From: Actinomycetes bacterium
GTDB lineage: Bacteria; Actinomycetota; Acidimicrobiia; Acidimicrobiales; RAAP-2
DNA length: 59,585 bases
Assembly: GCA_021798955.1 (NCBI GenBank)
Contig: JAJZBK010000016.1
Location: forward strand, 1-59,585
Direction of reading: 5' to 3'
The notes under the pieces were generated by a model. The model was not told where the DNA came from. It saw nothing but the letters and a program-made list of their open reading frames with translations, and did no database searches. The translations under genes and the position numbers were made by a program. Below, one piece after another: positions 31,771 through 40,547 of this stretch. The stretch's first letter is position 1. Each line of letters begins with the position of its first letter.

Positions 31771-32616
31771 TCACAACCGTGCCCTGGCCGTGTAGCGGTC
31801 GCCGTGACGGCCGACCTCGACGGGCAGGCCGAAGGCCTCCGATACGGCGTCTGCCACGAGGACCTCCTCGACCGGCCCAGCCGTCAGCAGGTGCCCGTGC
31901 CGGAGCAGTGCGGCGTGCGTCGTACCCGGCGGGATCTCCTCGAGGTGGTGAGTGACCAGGACCAGCGGCGGCGTGGACCGATCGGCAGCCAGCGTTGCCA
32001 ACCGGGCGAGGAGGCGCTCTCGGGCGCCAAGGTCGAGGCCGGCCGCCGGTTCGTCCATCAGGAGGAGCTCGGGTCGGCCCATCAGGGCGCGGGCCAACAG
32101 GACCTGCTGGCGCTCGCCTTCCGACAGGAGGCCGAACGGCCTGGTCTCCAGCTCCTCGACCGGTAGGCCGGCGACAGCAAGCAGCCGTCGGGCCTCGATC
32201 CGGTCGCCGTCGTCGTAGGTGTCCCACCACGTCTCGAGGGCGGCTGTCCGTCCGGTCAGCACCACGTCGAGGGCGGCGATGGCCGGCCGGAGCGCTCTCG
32301 TCACCGAGGCCGACACCACGGCGATCCGTCGCCGCAGCTGGCGCAGGTCGACGGTGCCCATGCGAGAGCCGAGCAGGGTCACCGACCCGCGGGTCGGCCA
32401 CAGCGCTCCGCCGGCGATCCTGAGGAGCGTCGTCTTCCCCGAGCCGTTCGGGCCGAGCACGGCCCATCGCTCGGCGTTCCCGACCCGCCAGGTGACCTCG
32501 GTCAGCAGCTCGACGCTCTCGCGGACGACACCGACGCCGACCAGGTCGATCGCGTTCGGTGCCGGGTTCCGGCCGGCGAAGGACGGCCGAGGGGTCGTGC
32601 CGGCAGCCTCAGACAT
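31771..32616 (-). CDS. ABC transporter ATP-binding protein (ModF/YlmA-like)
   Basis: 281 aa from ATG at 32616, overlapping the end of ychF by 8 bases. Walker A is GPNGSGKTTLLRIAGG, the signature is LLSEGERQQVLLARAL, Walker B is LLLMDEPAAGLD, and the switch is VLVTHHLEE. The Q-loop region and the HHLEEIPPGTTHAALLRHG ending are typical of stand-alone ATPases of the YlmA/ModF group. No permease or binding protein is encoded nearby, so its partner is elsewhere or it works alone. Substrate unknown. Confidence 0.85.
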   Translation of the reverse strand: MSEAAGTTPRPSFAGRNPAPNAIDLVGVGVVRESVELLTEVTWRVGNAERWAVLGPNGSGKTTLLRIAGGALWPTRGSVTLLGSRMGTVDLRQLRRRIAVVSASVTRALRPAIAALDVVLTGRTAALETWWDTYDDGDRIEARRLLAVAGLPVEELETRPFGLLSEGERQQVLLARALMGRPELLLMDEPAAGLDLGARERLLARLATLAADRSTPPLVLVTHHLEEIPPGTTHAALLRHGHLLTAGPVEEVLVADAVSEAFGLPVEVGRHGDRYTARARL

Positions 32617-33694
32617 TGAAACGGAACTCGACGACGTCACCCTCCCGCATCACGTACTCCTTGCCTTCGAGCCGCACCTTGCCCGCCGCCCGAGCCGCCA
32701 TCAACGAACCGGCGGCGATCAGGTCGTCGTAGGAGACCACCTCGGCCTTGATGAAGCCCCGCTCGAAGTCGGTGTGGATGACGCCAGCCGCCTTTGGCGC
32801 CGTGTCACCGGCGTGGATCGTCCAGGCGCGCACTTCCTTCTCGCCGGCGGTCAGGAACGTCTGGAGGCCGAGCACCCGGAAGCCGATGCGGGCAAGCTGG
32901 TCGAGGCCGGACTCGTGCTGACCGTAGCTGGCGAGCAGCTCGGCGGCGTCACCGGGGTCGAGGCTAGAGAGCTCGGCCTCGAGCGCGGCACAGAGCACCA
33001 CCGACTCGGCGGGAGCCACCAGGGCCGCGAGCCGGTCGGCCAGCTCGCTGTCACCCATCGACGCCTCGTCCACGTTGAAGACGGTGACCACTGGCTTGGC
33101 CGTGAGGAGATGGAGGTCCTCGAGCAGCTCGGCGTCGACGTCGCCGGTCCGGGCGGCGTCAGCGATGGTCCGGCCCGAGTCCAGCACCAGGCGTGCGGCC
33201 TCGGTGGCAGCCAGGACGGGGGCCAGGGCTGGTCGGTGGCGCGCCTCCTTGGCCAGCTTGGCCAGCCGGCCGTCGACCGTCTCGAGGTCGGCCAGCACGA
33301 GCTCGGTGGTGATGGTTGCCATGTCTGCGGCCGGGTCGACGCGTCCGTCCACGTGGACCACGTCCTCGTCGGAGAAGACGCGGACCACCTGGCAGATGGC
33401 GTCGGTCTCGCGGATGGCGGCGAGGAACCGGTTGCCGAGCCCCTCGCCCGCCGAGGCCCCCCGCACCAGCCCGGCGATGTCGACAAAGGTGACCGTGGCA
33501 GGGACGATGTGCTCGGTGTGGACGAGCTCGGCCAGTCGTGCGAGCCGGGGATCGGGAACGGCGACCACGCCGACGTTGGGCTCGATGGTGGCGAAGGGAT
33601 AGTTGGCCGCCAAGACTTGGTTGCGCGTCAAGGCGTTGAACAGCGTCGACTTGCCGACGTTCGGCAACCCGACGATGCCGATGGACAGTCCCAC
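32609..33694 (-). CDS. ychF: Redox-regulated P-loop ATPase YchF/OLA1
   Basis: 361 aa from GTG at 33694, the normal length. G1 is GLPNVGKSTLFNAL, YPFATIEPNVG is switch I, DIAGLVRGASAGEGLGNRFL is G3, and FNVDEA occupies the G4 position, which in YchF is not NKxD and favours ATP. The C-terminal TGS domain contains TFLTAGEKEVRAWTIHAGD and the conserved ending YVMREGDVVEFRFNV. A universally conserved translation-associated ATPase involved in stress responses. Confidence 0.96.
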   Translation of the reverse strand: MGLSIGIVGLPNVGKSTLFNALTRNQVLAANYPFATIEPNVGVVAVPDPRLARLAELVHTEHIVPATVTFVDIAGLVRGASAGEGLGNRFLAAIRETDAICQVVRVFSDEDVVHVDGRVDPAADMATITTELVLADLETVDGRLAKLAKEARHRPALAPVLAATEAARLVLDSGRTIADAARTGDVDAELLEDLHLLTAKPVVTVFNVDEASMGDSELADRLAALVAPAESVVLCAALEAELSSLDPGDAAELLASYGQHESGLDQLARIGFRVLGLQTFLTAGEKEVRAWTIHAGDTAPKAAGVIHTDFERGFIKAEVVSYDDLIAAGSLMAARAAGKVRLEGKEYVMREGDVVEFRFNV

Positions 33695-33859
33695 GTGTGC
33701 TCCTTGCCCTCTGGCGGCTTCGGCGGGCGCACCGACGATCTGGGTGCACCGACCACCGGGGACCGCCGATGCTGCCGGTCGTACCGGCGTTGCCGGCCGT
33801 ACCGGGTCGGACAGTGAGCGTAGAGGACGCGACGGGCTACCCGGTCCGCCGACGGCCGC

Positions 33860-34210
33860 TCACGTCAGTGGTCGCCCTCCGTGGTGGCTCGCCGCAGCGG
33901 CACCGGTGGGAGCACGCCGCAGCACCCGCCCGGCCAGGCCGGTCACGTAGTGGTCCCACTGCCGTTCGCCCCGCACCCAGAGGACCTGTTCGCGATGGGT
34001 CCGGACGACCTCGTCCACGAACTGGTCGCGTGTGTAGCCGAGGGGCTCGAGGGCCGGCTGCCACCGCTCCCACAGCCACACGCCCACGCAGGACACCTGG
34101 GCCCCCACGCCGTCGGGCGCAGTGGCGAGCAGGCGCAACTTCTCCTTCAGGTCTGCCGGCTCGTCCGGCAGCTCCAGCAAGGCGACGCCCGCCGCGTCGA
34201 ACAGCTCCAC
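33860..34210 (-). CDS. Small conserved hypothetical protein
   Basis: 116 aa from GTG at 34210. Mixed charged, soluble: VELFDAAGVALLELPDEPAD, then LKEKLRLLATAPDG, CVGVWLWERWQPALEPLGY and REQVLWVRGERQWDHYVTGL. It looks like a genuine folded protein and not a shadow, but I do not recognise the family. It follows the F420-type subunit gene by 50 bases on the same strand, so it may be the last gene of the cysH-sulfite reductase operon. Confidence 0.65.
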   Translation of the reverse strand: MELFDAAGVALLELPDEPADLKEKLRLLATAPDGVGAQVSCVGVWLWERWQPALEPLGYTRDQFVDEVVRTHREQVLWVRGERQWDHYVTGLAGRVLRRAPTGAAAASHHGGRPLT

Positions 34211-34260
34211 CGGGGCGAGCGTAGCCGGCCGGGGCAGGCGGCGCCCGGGTGCGCCCGCCT

Positions 34261-35541
34261 TCACTGCTCGGACACGACCACGGCGCGGTCGCTTCCCTCG
34301 TAGGCGGCAACGTGGTCGGCGAAGTCGATGAAGAGCGGGCCGTCGGGGTCGAACGGACGGCGCAGCGCTTCGACGGCAGCCCGCTTGTCGAAACGGTCGA
34401 GCCGTTCGAGAGCCCGAGGATCGTCGAGGTCGCGCAGGTCGAGCCGAGGGCGCGCCCGCTCCAGGGCACGCCGTCCTTCCTCTGTCCGCACGAGGACGCT
34501 GCTCCAACCTGGGAGCGACCCGACGCTGCCCACCGACAGGTCGGCGGCCCGGCCCACAAAGTCGGCGCACTCGTCGCACCCCTTCAGCGCTGCTTCGTGG
34601 AACAGCTTGATGGGCTCGTCGACCGCCACCTGGCCGTCGACGTACTCGACGACGAAACGCCCGTGGACGACGTCGACCTTGCCGACCCGCTCGAGGTCGA
34701 CGCCCCGTTCGTCGCGCAGCAGCTGGAGCACCAGGGTCCGGTAGTCGAAGCTCTTCGTGCACAGGAGCGCGATGGTGAGGACCACGGCGTCGACCCGGTG
34801 GGCACCGGTCGGCCACTGCCGCGCCTGCATGGCCCGGATTCCCTCGATCTCGCACGGGGTCCCGACGACGGCGAGCCGGGGTTGGTCACCGAGGTCGAGC
34901 CCCGACAGGTCGAGTGCGGCCAGGGCCATCGTCTGGTTGTAGAAGCTCCCGCCCGCCCGGGCAATCTCGCCAGCGGTCGTGGCGACACGAGCGATGCCCC
35001 TGAGCGGCTCGTCGGGATTGTCGGAGGGCACAGCCACGAGAGCGCCGTCGATCTCGCCTGTAGCCAAGGCGGCCAGCAGGACAGCCGTGACCACGCTGCC
35101 GTCCTGGCCCACTGCGGCATCGGTCGATGCCCGGGCAGCGTAGGACCCGAGCACCGCGCCAAGCCCGTCTGCCGGTGGTCCTCCGGTGATGCGAGGCACG
35201 CCGGGGACGAACGAGGGGCAAAGCGGCGTCTTCGCCTCGGGAGCGGGCTCGGACGCTGGCTCGGACGGCGGCGTCGACGGTGGCCACAGCGCCTCGGCCC
35301 GAAGCCCACCCCGCGGGCAGAAGTCCCAGCACAGCGAGCACCCCGTGCACATCTTGACCAGCTCGGGCAGCGCGCTGACGGCGCTCACGCCAATGGAGCC
35401 CGACGGGCACACCGCCACGCAGGTGCCGCACTGGACGCACCGACCGGCGTCCACGACCCCGGCGGCGAGCTCCCAGAACCACGTCTTGCCAGGCGCCTCG
35501 GCGATGCCGTTCATCTGGTAGCGAATGGCCTGGCCCTTCAC
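34261..35541 (-). CDS. FrhB/FpoF-like coenzyme F420H2 dehydrogenase subunit, predicted electron donor to sulfite reductase
   Basis: 426 aa from GTG at 35541, overlapping the sulfite reductase stop by four bases (GTGA). Near the N-terminus are two [4Fe-4S] ferredoxin motifs, CVQCGTCVAVCP (about 36-47) and CTGCSLCWDFCP (about 67-78). The FrhB N-terminal domain follows (GQDGSVVTAVLLAAL, GSFYNQTMALAAL), then the FrhB C-terminal domain (VVGTPCEIEGIRAM, KGCDECADFVGRAADLSVGS). The family binds FAD and F420 and moves electrons between F420 and Fe-S proteins. Archaeal Fsr fuses such a domain to a siroheme sulfite reductase; here the two are separate, coupled genes. That F420H2 feeds the reductase is inference. 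Confidence 0.88.
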   Translation of the reverse strand: MKGQAIRYQMNGIAEAPGKTWFWELAAGVVDAGRCVQCGTCVAVCPSGSIGVSAVSALPELVKMCTGCSLCWDFCPRGGLRAEALWPPSTPPSEPASEPAPEAKTPLCPSFVPGVPRITGGPPADGLGAVLGSYAARASTDAAVGQDGSVVTAVLLAALATGEIDGALVAVPSDNPDEPLRGIARVATTAGEIARAGGSFYNQTMALAALDLSGLDLGDQPRLAVVGTPCEIEGIRAMQARQWPTGAHRVDAVVLTIALLCTKSFDYRTLVLQLLRDERGVDLERVGKVDVVHGRFVVEYVDGQVAVDEPIKLFHEAALKGCDECADFVGRAADLSVGSVGSLPGWSSVLVRTEEGRRALERARPRLDLRDLDDPRALERLDRFDKRAAVEALRRPFDPDGPLFIDFADHVAAYEGSDRAVVVSEQ

Positions 35542-37352
35542 GGCACGACCTCCACGGCTGGTGGCGTTCCTTCGACGGCTGATAAGGTTCCCTCGACGGC
35601 CTCCCGCAGTTGCTCGACGGGCGTCCGACGAGCCCACGCGGCGAAGCGCTCGCCGGTGCGGCGTTCGCCGCGGTACCGGCGCACGAGACGGACGAGGGCC
35701 ATGGGCACGTCGTCGACCGGGAGCGCTCCTGACACCCAGTCGACGAAGGCCGGGTCGGGGCCCAGGCTTCCACCGAGCCCCACGTCCACGGCTTCGACGA
35801 GCCGGTCACCGACGTGGGCGACAGCGCCGCGAAAACCGATGTCGGCCACCTGGGGCTGGGCGCAGCTCGCCGAGCATCCCGAGAAGTGCATCCTCACCAC
35901 GTCGGCCTCGCCGCGGCGACCCTCGGCCGGGCCGGCGCCGCCACGCTGGGACGAGTGGCGCGGCTCGTTGACGGGCTGGTCACCGAGCTCGGCGTCGAGC
36001 ATCCGGGCCCACCGCAGCGCCCGCTCCTTCGTCTCGACGACGGCGAAGCGGCAGAACTCACTTCCGGTGCAGGCCACGATGCCTCGGGTGAACGGACCGG
36101 GGAACGGCGAGTAGCGCGCCAGCACCTCCTCGGCCAGCAGGTCGTCGAGGCGTCGTTCGGGGACGCCGGTCACGACGAGGTTCTGGTCGGTGGCCAGCCG
36201 TAGGGTTCCGTCCCCGTAGCTCTCGGCCAGGCGGGCCAGCTCGACGAGGTCGCATCCGTGCAGCCGACCGACGGGAACCGAACAACCGACGGCAAGCAGT
36301 CCGTCCTGCTTCTGGGGCTGGACCCCCACGTGGTCGCCCCGGTGCTGGTGAGTCAGCTCCTCACCGGCTGGCTCGAGGTGGACACCAGCACGGGCCACCA
36401 GCTCGGCGCGGAACTGTTCAGGTCCCAGCTCCTCGACCAGGTAGCGCATCCGTGCCAGTCCGCGATGTTCGCGGTTGCCCAGCTCGCCGAAGAGCTGAGC
36501 CACCGCCCGGACCACTTCGACGGCCTGGTCGAGGTGGACGAAGACGTCGATGTCGCTCGCCATCCGTTCGCCGTCCGACAGCCCGCCGCCGACGAGGAGG
36601 TTGAACCCGAGCGTCCCGTCCTCGGCTCGAGCCGGCCAGAGGCCGACGTCGTTGATCTCAGCTCGTGCGCAGTTCTCGACGCAGCCCGTCACCGAGATCT
36701 TGAACTTCCGAGGCAAATTGGCGTACTCGCGCCGCCCGGTGAAGAACGCCGAGACAGCCCGGGCGATCGGGAGCGCGTCGAAGGCCTCCGAGGCGTCAAG
36801 GCCCGACAGCGGGCAGCAGAGCACGTTGCGGGCCGAGTCCCCGCAGGCCTGCACCGTCGTGAGCCCCACCGCGTCCAGCCGGCGCCAGATGCGGGGGATG
36901 TCCTCCATGCGGAGCCAGTGGAACTGCACGGACTGACGGGTGGTGAGGTCCACGTAGCGCGAGCCGAACTCCCGGCTCTCGCTTCCCGCTGGCCCCTCGG
37001 CGAACGCGTCGGCGATCCGTCCGAGCTCGCGAGCTTGGGCCGCGGTGAGCACCCCACCGGGCACCTTCACGCGCACCATGAACGCGTCCCCGCCTTGGCG
37101 CTGGGGGTAGATGCCGGCCCACTTCAGGCGTTCGACCTCTCCGGGCACGGTGGCGATCGCCGCAGGGCCCTCGTGCGCATAGCGGTCGGCGATGGCGTCG
37201 ATGACCTCGAGGGGATGTCGCTCGAGCTTCCACCGTTCGACCTGGTTGAGCCGGCCCGTCGACCGGTAGGGGTCGACGAAGCGCAGCGACCGCCCCCGAC
37301 CGCTCACCGGCGGTCGGAAGGCACCGTCACCCGGGCTGCCAGCCGCGGTCAT
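35538..37352 (-). CDS. Siroheme [4Fe-4S] sulfite/nitrite reductase
   Basis: 604 aa from ATG at 37352 (ATGA overlap with cysH). It has the two-repeat NirA/SiR layout: N-terminal half with RQSVQFHWLRMEDIP and ACGDSARNVLCCP, and C-terminal half with ATDQNLVVTGV. The cofactor Cys are in CTGSEFC (428-434) and CSASC (493-497). The Arg/Lys-rich substrate pocket is consistent with either sulfite or nitrite. Neighbouring cysH, cysD, cysN and siroheme synthase argue for sulfite. Mycobacterial NirA uses ferredoxin; no ferredoxin gene is here, but an F420-type flavo-Fe-S subunit follows. The extreme C-terminus carries VEGT near-repeats. Confidence 0.9.
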   Translation of the reverse strand: MTAAGSPGDGAFRPPVSGRGRSLRFVDPYRSTGRLNQVERWKLERHPLEVIDAIADRYAHEGPAAIATVPGEVERLKWAGIYPQRQGGDAFMVRVKVPGGVLTAAQARELGRIADAFAEGPAGSESREFGSRYVDLTTRQSVQFHWLRMEDIPRIWRRLDAVGLTTVQACGDSARNVLCCPLSGLDASEAFDALPIARAVSAFFTGRREYANLPRKFKISVTGCVENCARAEINDVGLWPARAEDGTLGFNLLVGGGLSDGERMASDIDVFVHLDQAVEVVRAVAQLFGELGNREHRGLARMRYLVEELGPEQFRAELVARAGVHLEPAGEELTHQHRGDHVGVQPQKQDGLLAVGCSVPVGRLHGCDLVELARLAESYGDGTLRLATDQNLVVTGVPERRLDDLLAEEVLARYSPFPGPFTRGIVACTGSEFCRFAVVETKERALRWARMLDAELGDQPVNEPRHSSQRGGAGPAEGRRGEADVVRMHFSGCSASCAQPQVADIGFRGAVAHVGDRLVEAVDVGLGGSLGPDPAFVDWVSGALPVDDVPMALVRLVRRYRGERRTGERFAAWARRTPVEQLREAVEGTLSAVEGTPPAVEVVP

Positions 37353-38077
37353 CGGTGCAGTCCGCACTCGGTCTTGGTCGACCCGGGCCACCGGCCGGCG
37401 CGGGGGTCGTCGTCCGGACCGACCGGGCGAGTCGTCGGCGCACAGCCGATCGACCGGTAGCCGCGCTCGAGCAGCGGATGGCGGGGCAGCTCGTGGTCGC
37501 GCTCGTAGCCGGCCACGTCGTCGTCCGTCCAGGTGGCCAGTGGATTGACCTTGACGAGACCGAACACCGGGTCGGTCCCCACCACGGGCGCATCGGCGCG
37601 GGAGGGAGCGTCGACCCGCTTCACCCCGGTGATCCACGCCTCCCGCCCAGCCAGGACCGCCCGGAGGGGTGCCACCTTGCGGTGCTCGCAGCACCGCTCG
37701 CTGCCACACGGCCATGCCGCCGCGTCGGGACCCGGCGCCACCACGGTGAGGTTGAGCCCGTAGCGGTGCCGCAACGCCTCGACGTAGGCGTACGTCTCGG
37801 GGAAGTGCGCACCGGTGTCGAGGAAGACGATCTCCACGGCGGGGTCGACGGCGACAGCCACGTCGACGAGGACGGCGTCTTGAAAAGACGAGGCGACCAC
37901 CAACCGCCCGTCGAACCGCCGGAGCGCCCAGGCGATCACGGCGGTGGGGGGCGCCGTGGCCAGCTCGCCGTCCACTGCCGCCAGCTCGGCGTCCAGCGCC
38001 CCACCCCCTGGTCTTGTACGGTCCGCCCCGGTACCTCCGGCGGAGGTCTGCTGTCGTGCCTGGTTGTCACCTGTCAC
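37349..38077 (-). CDS. cysH: Adenylyl-sulfate (APS/PAPS) reductase, with one cluster Cys replaced
   Basis: 242 aa from GTG at 38077; AAGGAG lies 7 bases upstream. The PP-loop-type core SSFQDAVLVDV, FLDTGAHFPETY and ITGVKRVDAPSRADAP are APS-reductase-like. The catalytic Cys238 is in KTECGLH. APS reductases bind [4Fe-4S] through CC...CxxC. Cys129-Cys130 (RCCEHRKVAPL) and Cys212 are present, but the fourth ligand position is Thr215 (GCAPTTRPV). No CysC domain is present at cysN, which favours direct APS use. Makes sulfite for the next gene. First gene of the minus-strand cys operon. Confidence 0.92.
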   Translation of the reverse strand: MTGDNQARQQTSAGGTGADRTRPGGGALDAELAAVDGELATAPPTAVIAWALRRFDGRLVVASSFQDAVLVDVAVAVDPAVEIVFLDTGAHFPETYAYVEALRHRYGLNLTVVAPGPDAAAWPCGSERCCEHRKVAPLRAVLAGREAWITGVKRVDAPSRADAPVVGTDPVFGLVKVNPLATWTDDDVAGYERDHELPRHPLLERGYRSIGCAPTTRPVGPDDDPRAGRWPGSTKTECGLHR

Positions 38078-38102
38078 CTGTCAGCTCCTTCCGTCCGTCT
38101 CC

Positions 38103-38187
38103 GGTCTTGCCCGGCGGTCTTGCCCGGCGGTCTTGCCCGGCGGGCCGTCCTGGCACTATACATGACTAAGTCGATCAGAATTTGCAA
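38103..38187. promoter_or_regulatory. Divergent cysH/cysD promoter region with 13-bp triplicate
   Basis: Three perfect 13-base repeats (ggtcttgcccggc) occupy 38103-38141. The last supplies TTGCCC (38133-38138), 18 bases before TATACA (38157-38162), a plausible promoter for cysD. On the other strand TATAGT (38160-38155) could be the -10 for cysH. A dyad GACT-A-AGTC (38164-38172) sits at the expected cysD start of transcription, and AT-richness rises to 38190. Likely a shared control point for sulfur starvation; the regulator is unknown. Confidence 0.5.
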
Positions 38188-38250
38188 CAATCATCCCTTG
38201 CCGACGGCGCGAGCTCCTGTTCCGTCGTCGGCCCGACTGCGGAGGACCCG

Positions 38251-39225
38251 ATGACCAGCACGCTCGACCCGAGCGCCCCCGGCGGGTGGCGCCACCGCGC
38301 CGGCGGCCTCGACCGGCCGGGAGACGAGGACGGCGCCGACCATCTCGACCTGCTCGAGTCCCACGCCATCTTCGTGCTACGCGAAGTCGCCGCCGAGTGC
38401 GAACGCCCCGTGCTCCTCTTCAGCGGCGGCAAGGACTCTGCCGTGCTCCTCCGGCTCGCGGAGAAGGCGTTCTCGCCCGGACGCCTCCCCTTCCCCGTCC
38501 TGCACGTCGACACCGGGCACAACTTCCCCGAAGTCCTCGCCTTCCGGGACCGCCGCATGGCCGAGCTCGGTGAAGAGCTCCTCGTGGCCTCGGTGCAGGA
38601 CGCCATCGACCAGGGACGCGTTCCCGATCCGGGTCCCGGCGGGTCCCGCAACCGGCTCCAGAGCGCCGTCCTCCTCGAGGCCATCGCCCGGCACCGCTTC
38701 GACGCCTGCTTCGGTGGTGGGAGGCGAGACGAGGACAAGGCCCGGGCAAAGGAGCGCGTCCTGTCCTTCCGCAACGCCCTCGGGCAGTGGGACCCCAAGC
38801 GCCAACGGCCCGAGCTGTGGAACCTCTACTGGGGACGAGTCCTGCCCGGTGAGCACGTGCGAGCCTTCCCGCTGTCGGACTGGACGGAGCTCGACGTCTG
38901 GCGGTACGTCGCCCGCGAAGCGCTCGAGCTCCCGTCCCTCTACTACGCCCACCCCAGGCGCGTCGTCGAGCGCGACGGCATGCTGCTGGCCGTCTCCGAG
39001 CACGTCGAGCCACGCCCCGGCGAACGCGAGCGCGTCGAGACGGTCCGCTTCCGGACGGTCGGCGACGCCACGTGCACCGGCGCCGTGCGCTCGGAGGCGT
39101 CGGACGCCATCGCGGTCGTGGCCGAGGTGGCGGCCTCGACCGTCTCGGAGCGAGGGGCGACCCGGGCCGACGACCGAGTATCGGACAGCGCCATGGAGGA
39201 CCGGAAGCGAGAGGGGTACTTCTGA
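38251..39225 (+). CDS. cysD: Sulfate adenylyltransferase subunit 2
   Basis: 324 aa from ATG with GGAGG 5 bases upstream. An in-frame TTG at 38182 would add 23 residues. The PP-loop is LLFSGGKDSAVLLRLAEKAF; also conserved are VDTGHNFPEVLAFRD, CFGGGRRDEDKARAKER and PLSDWTELDVWRYV. The protein ends MEDRKREGYF, the typical CysD C-terminus. Forms ATP sulfurylase with CysN, two bases downstream, making APS from sulfate and ATP. Confidence 0.96.
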   Translation: MTSTLDPSAPGGWRHRAGGLDRPGDEDGADHLDLLESHAIFVLREVAAECERPVLLFSGGKDSAVLLRLAEKAFSPGRLPFPVLHVDTGHNFPEVLAFRDRRMAELGEELLVASVQDAIDQGRVPDPGPGGSRNRLQSAVLLEAIARHRFDACFGGGRRDEDKARAKERVLSFRNALGQWDPKRQRPELWNLYWGRVLPGEHVRAFPLSDWTELDVWRYVAREALELPSLYYAHPRRVVERDGMLLAVSEHVEPRPGERERVETVRFRTVGDATCTGAVRSEASDAIAVVAEVAASTVSERGATRADDRVSDSAMEDRKREGYF

Positions 39226-39227
39226 CC

Positions 39228-40538
39228 ATGGGCCAGCGCACCGCGGACCGCACCATCGTCCCCACCAGACCAGGTGACCTTCTTCGCTTCGCCGCCGTCG
39301 GCTCGGTCGACGACGGCAAGTCGACCCTGATCGGTCGGCTCCTCCACGACACCCGACAGCTCTTCGACGACCAGTTGGCGGCCGTCGGCGCGGCATCGCG
39401 TCGGCGAGGGGCTGGCGACCTCGACCTGTCCTTCGTCACCGATGGGCTGCGCGCCGAGCGCGAACAGGGGATCACCATCGACGTCGCCTACCGGTACGCG
39501 GCGACGCCTCGACGCAGCTTCGTCATCGCCGACTGCCCCGGGCACGTCCAGTACACGCGCAACATGGCAACCGGCGCGTCCACCGCCGACCTGGCACTGG
39601 TCGTGGTCGACGCCACGACCGGGCTCCGAGAGCAGACCCGGCGTCATGTCTGCATCGCCTCGTTGCTCGGCGTAGGAACGCTCGTCGTCGTCGCCAACAA
39701 GATGGACCGGGTGGCATGGGACCCCGACGCACACGGCCGAGTTGTCACCGAGGTAGAGGAACTGGCCGAAACGCTCGGGCTGTCGGTGGCGGCCGTGGTC
39801 CCGGCGTCGGCGCTCCTCGGCGACAACGTCGCCGTCCGGTCCGCTGCCACGCCGTGGTACCAGGGCCCCACCGTGCTCGACGCGCTCGAGGAGGCTCCCG
39901 CCGGGGTCTGGTCCGGCGCTGGCGGGTCTCGCCTGGCGGTCCAGTGGGTGATCCGGCGCCCCGGAGGCGGGCGGGCCTACGCGGGGATGGTCACCGGCGG
40001 GCCGATGAGGCCCGGCGACGCCGTCGCCGTGCTCCCCTCGGGACAGGTGGCGACCATCACCGGTCTCTCCACCGCCGACGGTCCGCTCGAGAGGGCGGCC
40101 CCCGGGCGGTCCGTCGCCGTGGAGCTCTCCGATGACCTCGACGTCGGTCGTGGCGACCTCCTCGCCGCGGGAGACGAGCCGCCCACCGTCACCCGGAACG
40201 TGGAGGCAACCGTGTGCTGGTTCGCCTCCGCTCCGCTGCACGCCGGCGACCGCTTCCACGTCAAGCACACCACCCGGGTCACCCGAGGGACCATCGACAC
40301 GGTCATCGAGCGCGTCGACATGGGCTCGCTGCACCGCCAGCCGGCGACGTCCCTGACCGAGAACGACATCGGGACGGTCCGCCTCACCACGGCGGACCCG
40401 CTCGTCGTCGACCCCTACCGGGACAACCGGGTGACCGGCAGCTTCGTGCTCGTCGACCCGGCAACGCACGCCACCGTAGGCGCCGGCATGGTGACGCGAC
40501 CTGTCGCCACCGAGCCTGACGGCCTACCCGCTCTCTGA
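39228..40538 (+). CDS. cysN: Sulfate adenylyltransferase subunit 1 (GTPase)
   Basis: 436 aa, starting 2 bases after the cysD stop. EF-Tu-like GTPase: G1 GSVDDGKSTLIGRLLHD, G3 ADCPGHVQYTRNM and G4 VANKMD, plus the switch region AEREQGITIDVAYRY. Domains 2 and 3 follow (MVTGGPMRPGDAVAVLPSG, FHVKHTTRV). The length matches CysN without the fused APS kinase CysC, so PAPS is not made by this protein. GTP hydrolysis drives APS synthesis by CysD. Confidence 0.96.
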   Translation: MGQRTADRTIVPTRPGDLLRFAAVGSVDDGKSTLIGRLLHDTRQLFDDQLAAVGAASRRRGAGDLDLSFVTDGLRAEREQGITIDVAYRYAATPRRSFVIADCPGHVQYTRNMATGASTADLALVVVDATTGLREQTRRHVCIASLLGVGTLVVVANKMDRVAWDPDAHGRVVTEVEELAETLGLSVAAVVPASALLGDNVAVRSAATPWYQGPTVLDALEEAPAGVWSGAGGSRLAVQWVIRRPGGGRAYAGMVTGGPMRPGDAVAVLPSGQVATITGLSTADGPLERAAPGRSVAVELSDDLDVGRGDLLAAGDEPPTVTRNVEATVCWFASAPLHAGDRFHVKHTTRVTRGTIDTVIERVDMGSLHRQPATSLTENDIGTVRLTTADPLVVDPYRDNRVTGSFVLVDPATHATVGAGMVTRPVATEPDGLPAL

Positions 40539-40547
40539 GGCCCGCCC

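Noticed and set aside
35538-37352. Dissimilatory nitrite reductase role for the siroheme enzyme
   Set aside because: Neighbours are all sulfate-assimilation genes and no nitrate genes are present; nitrite as a side substrate cannot be excluded.
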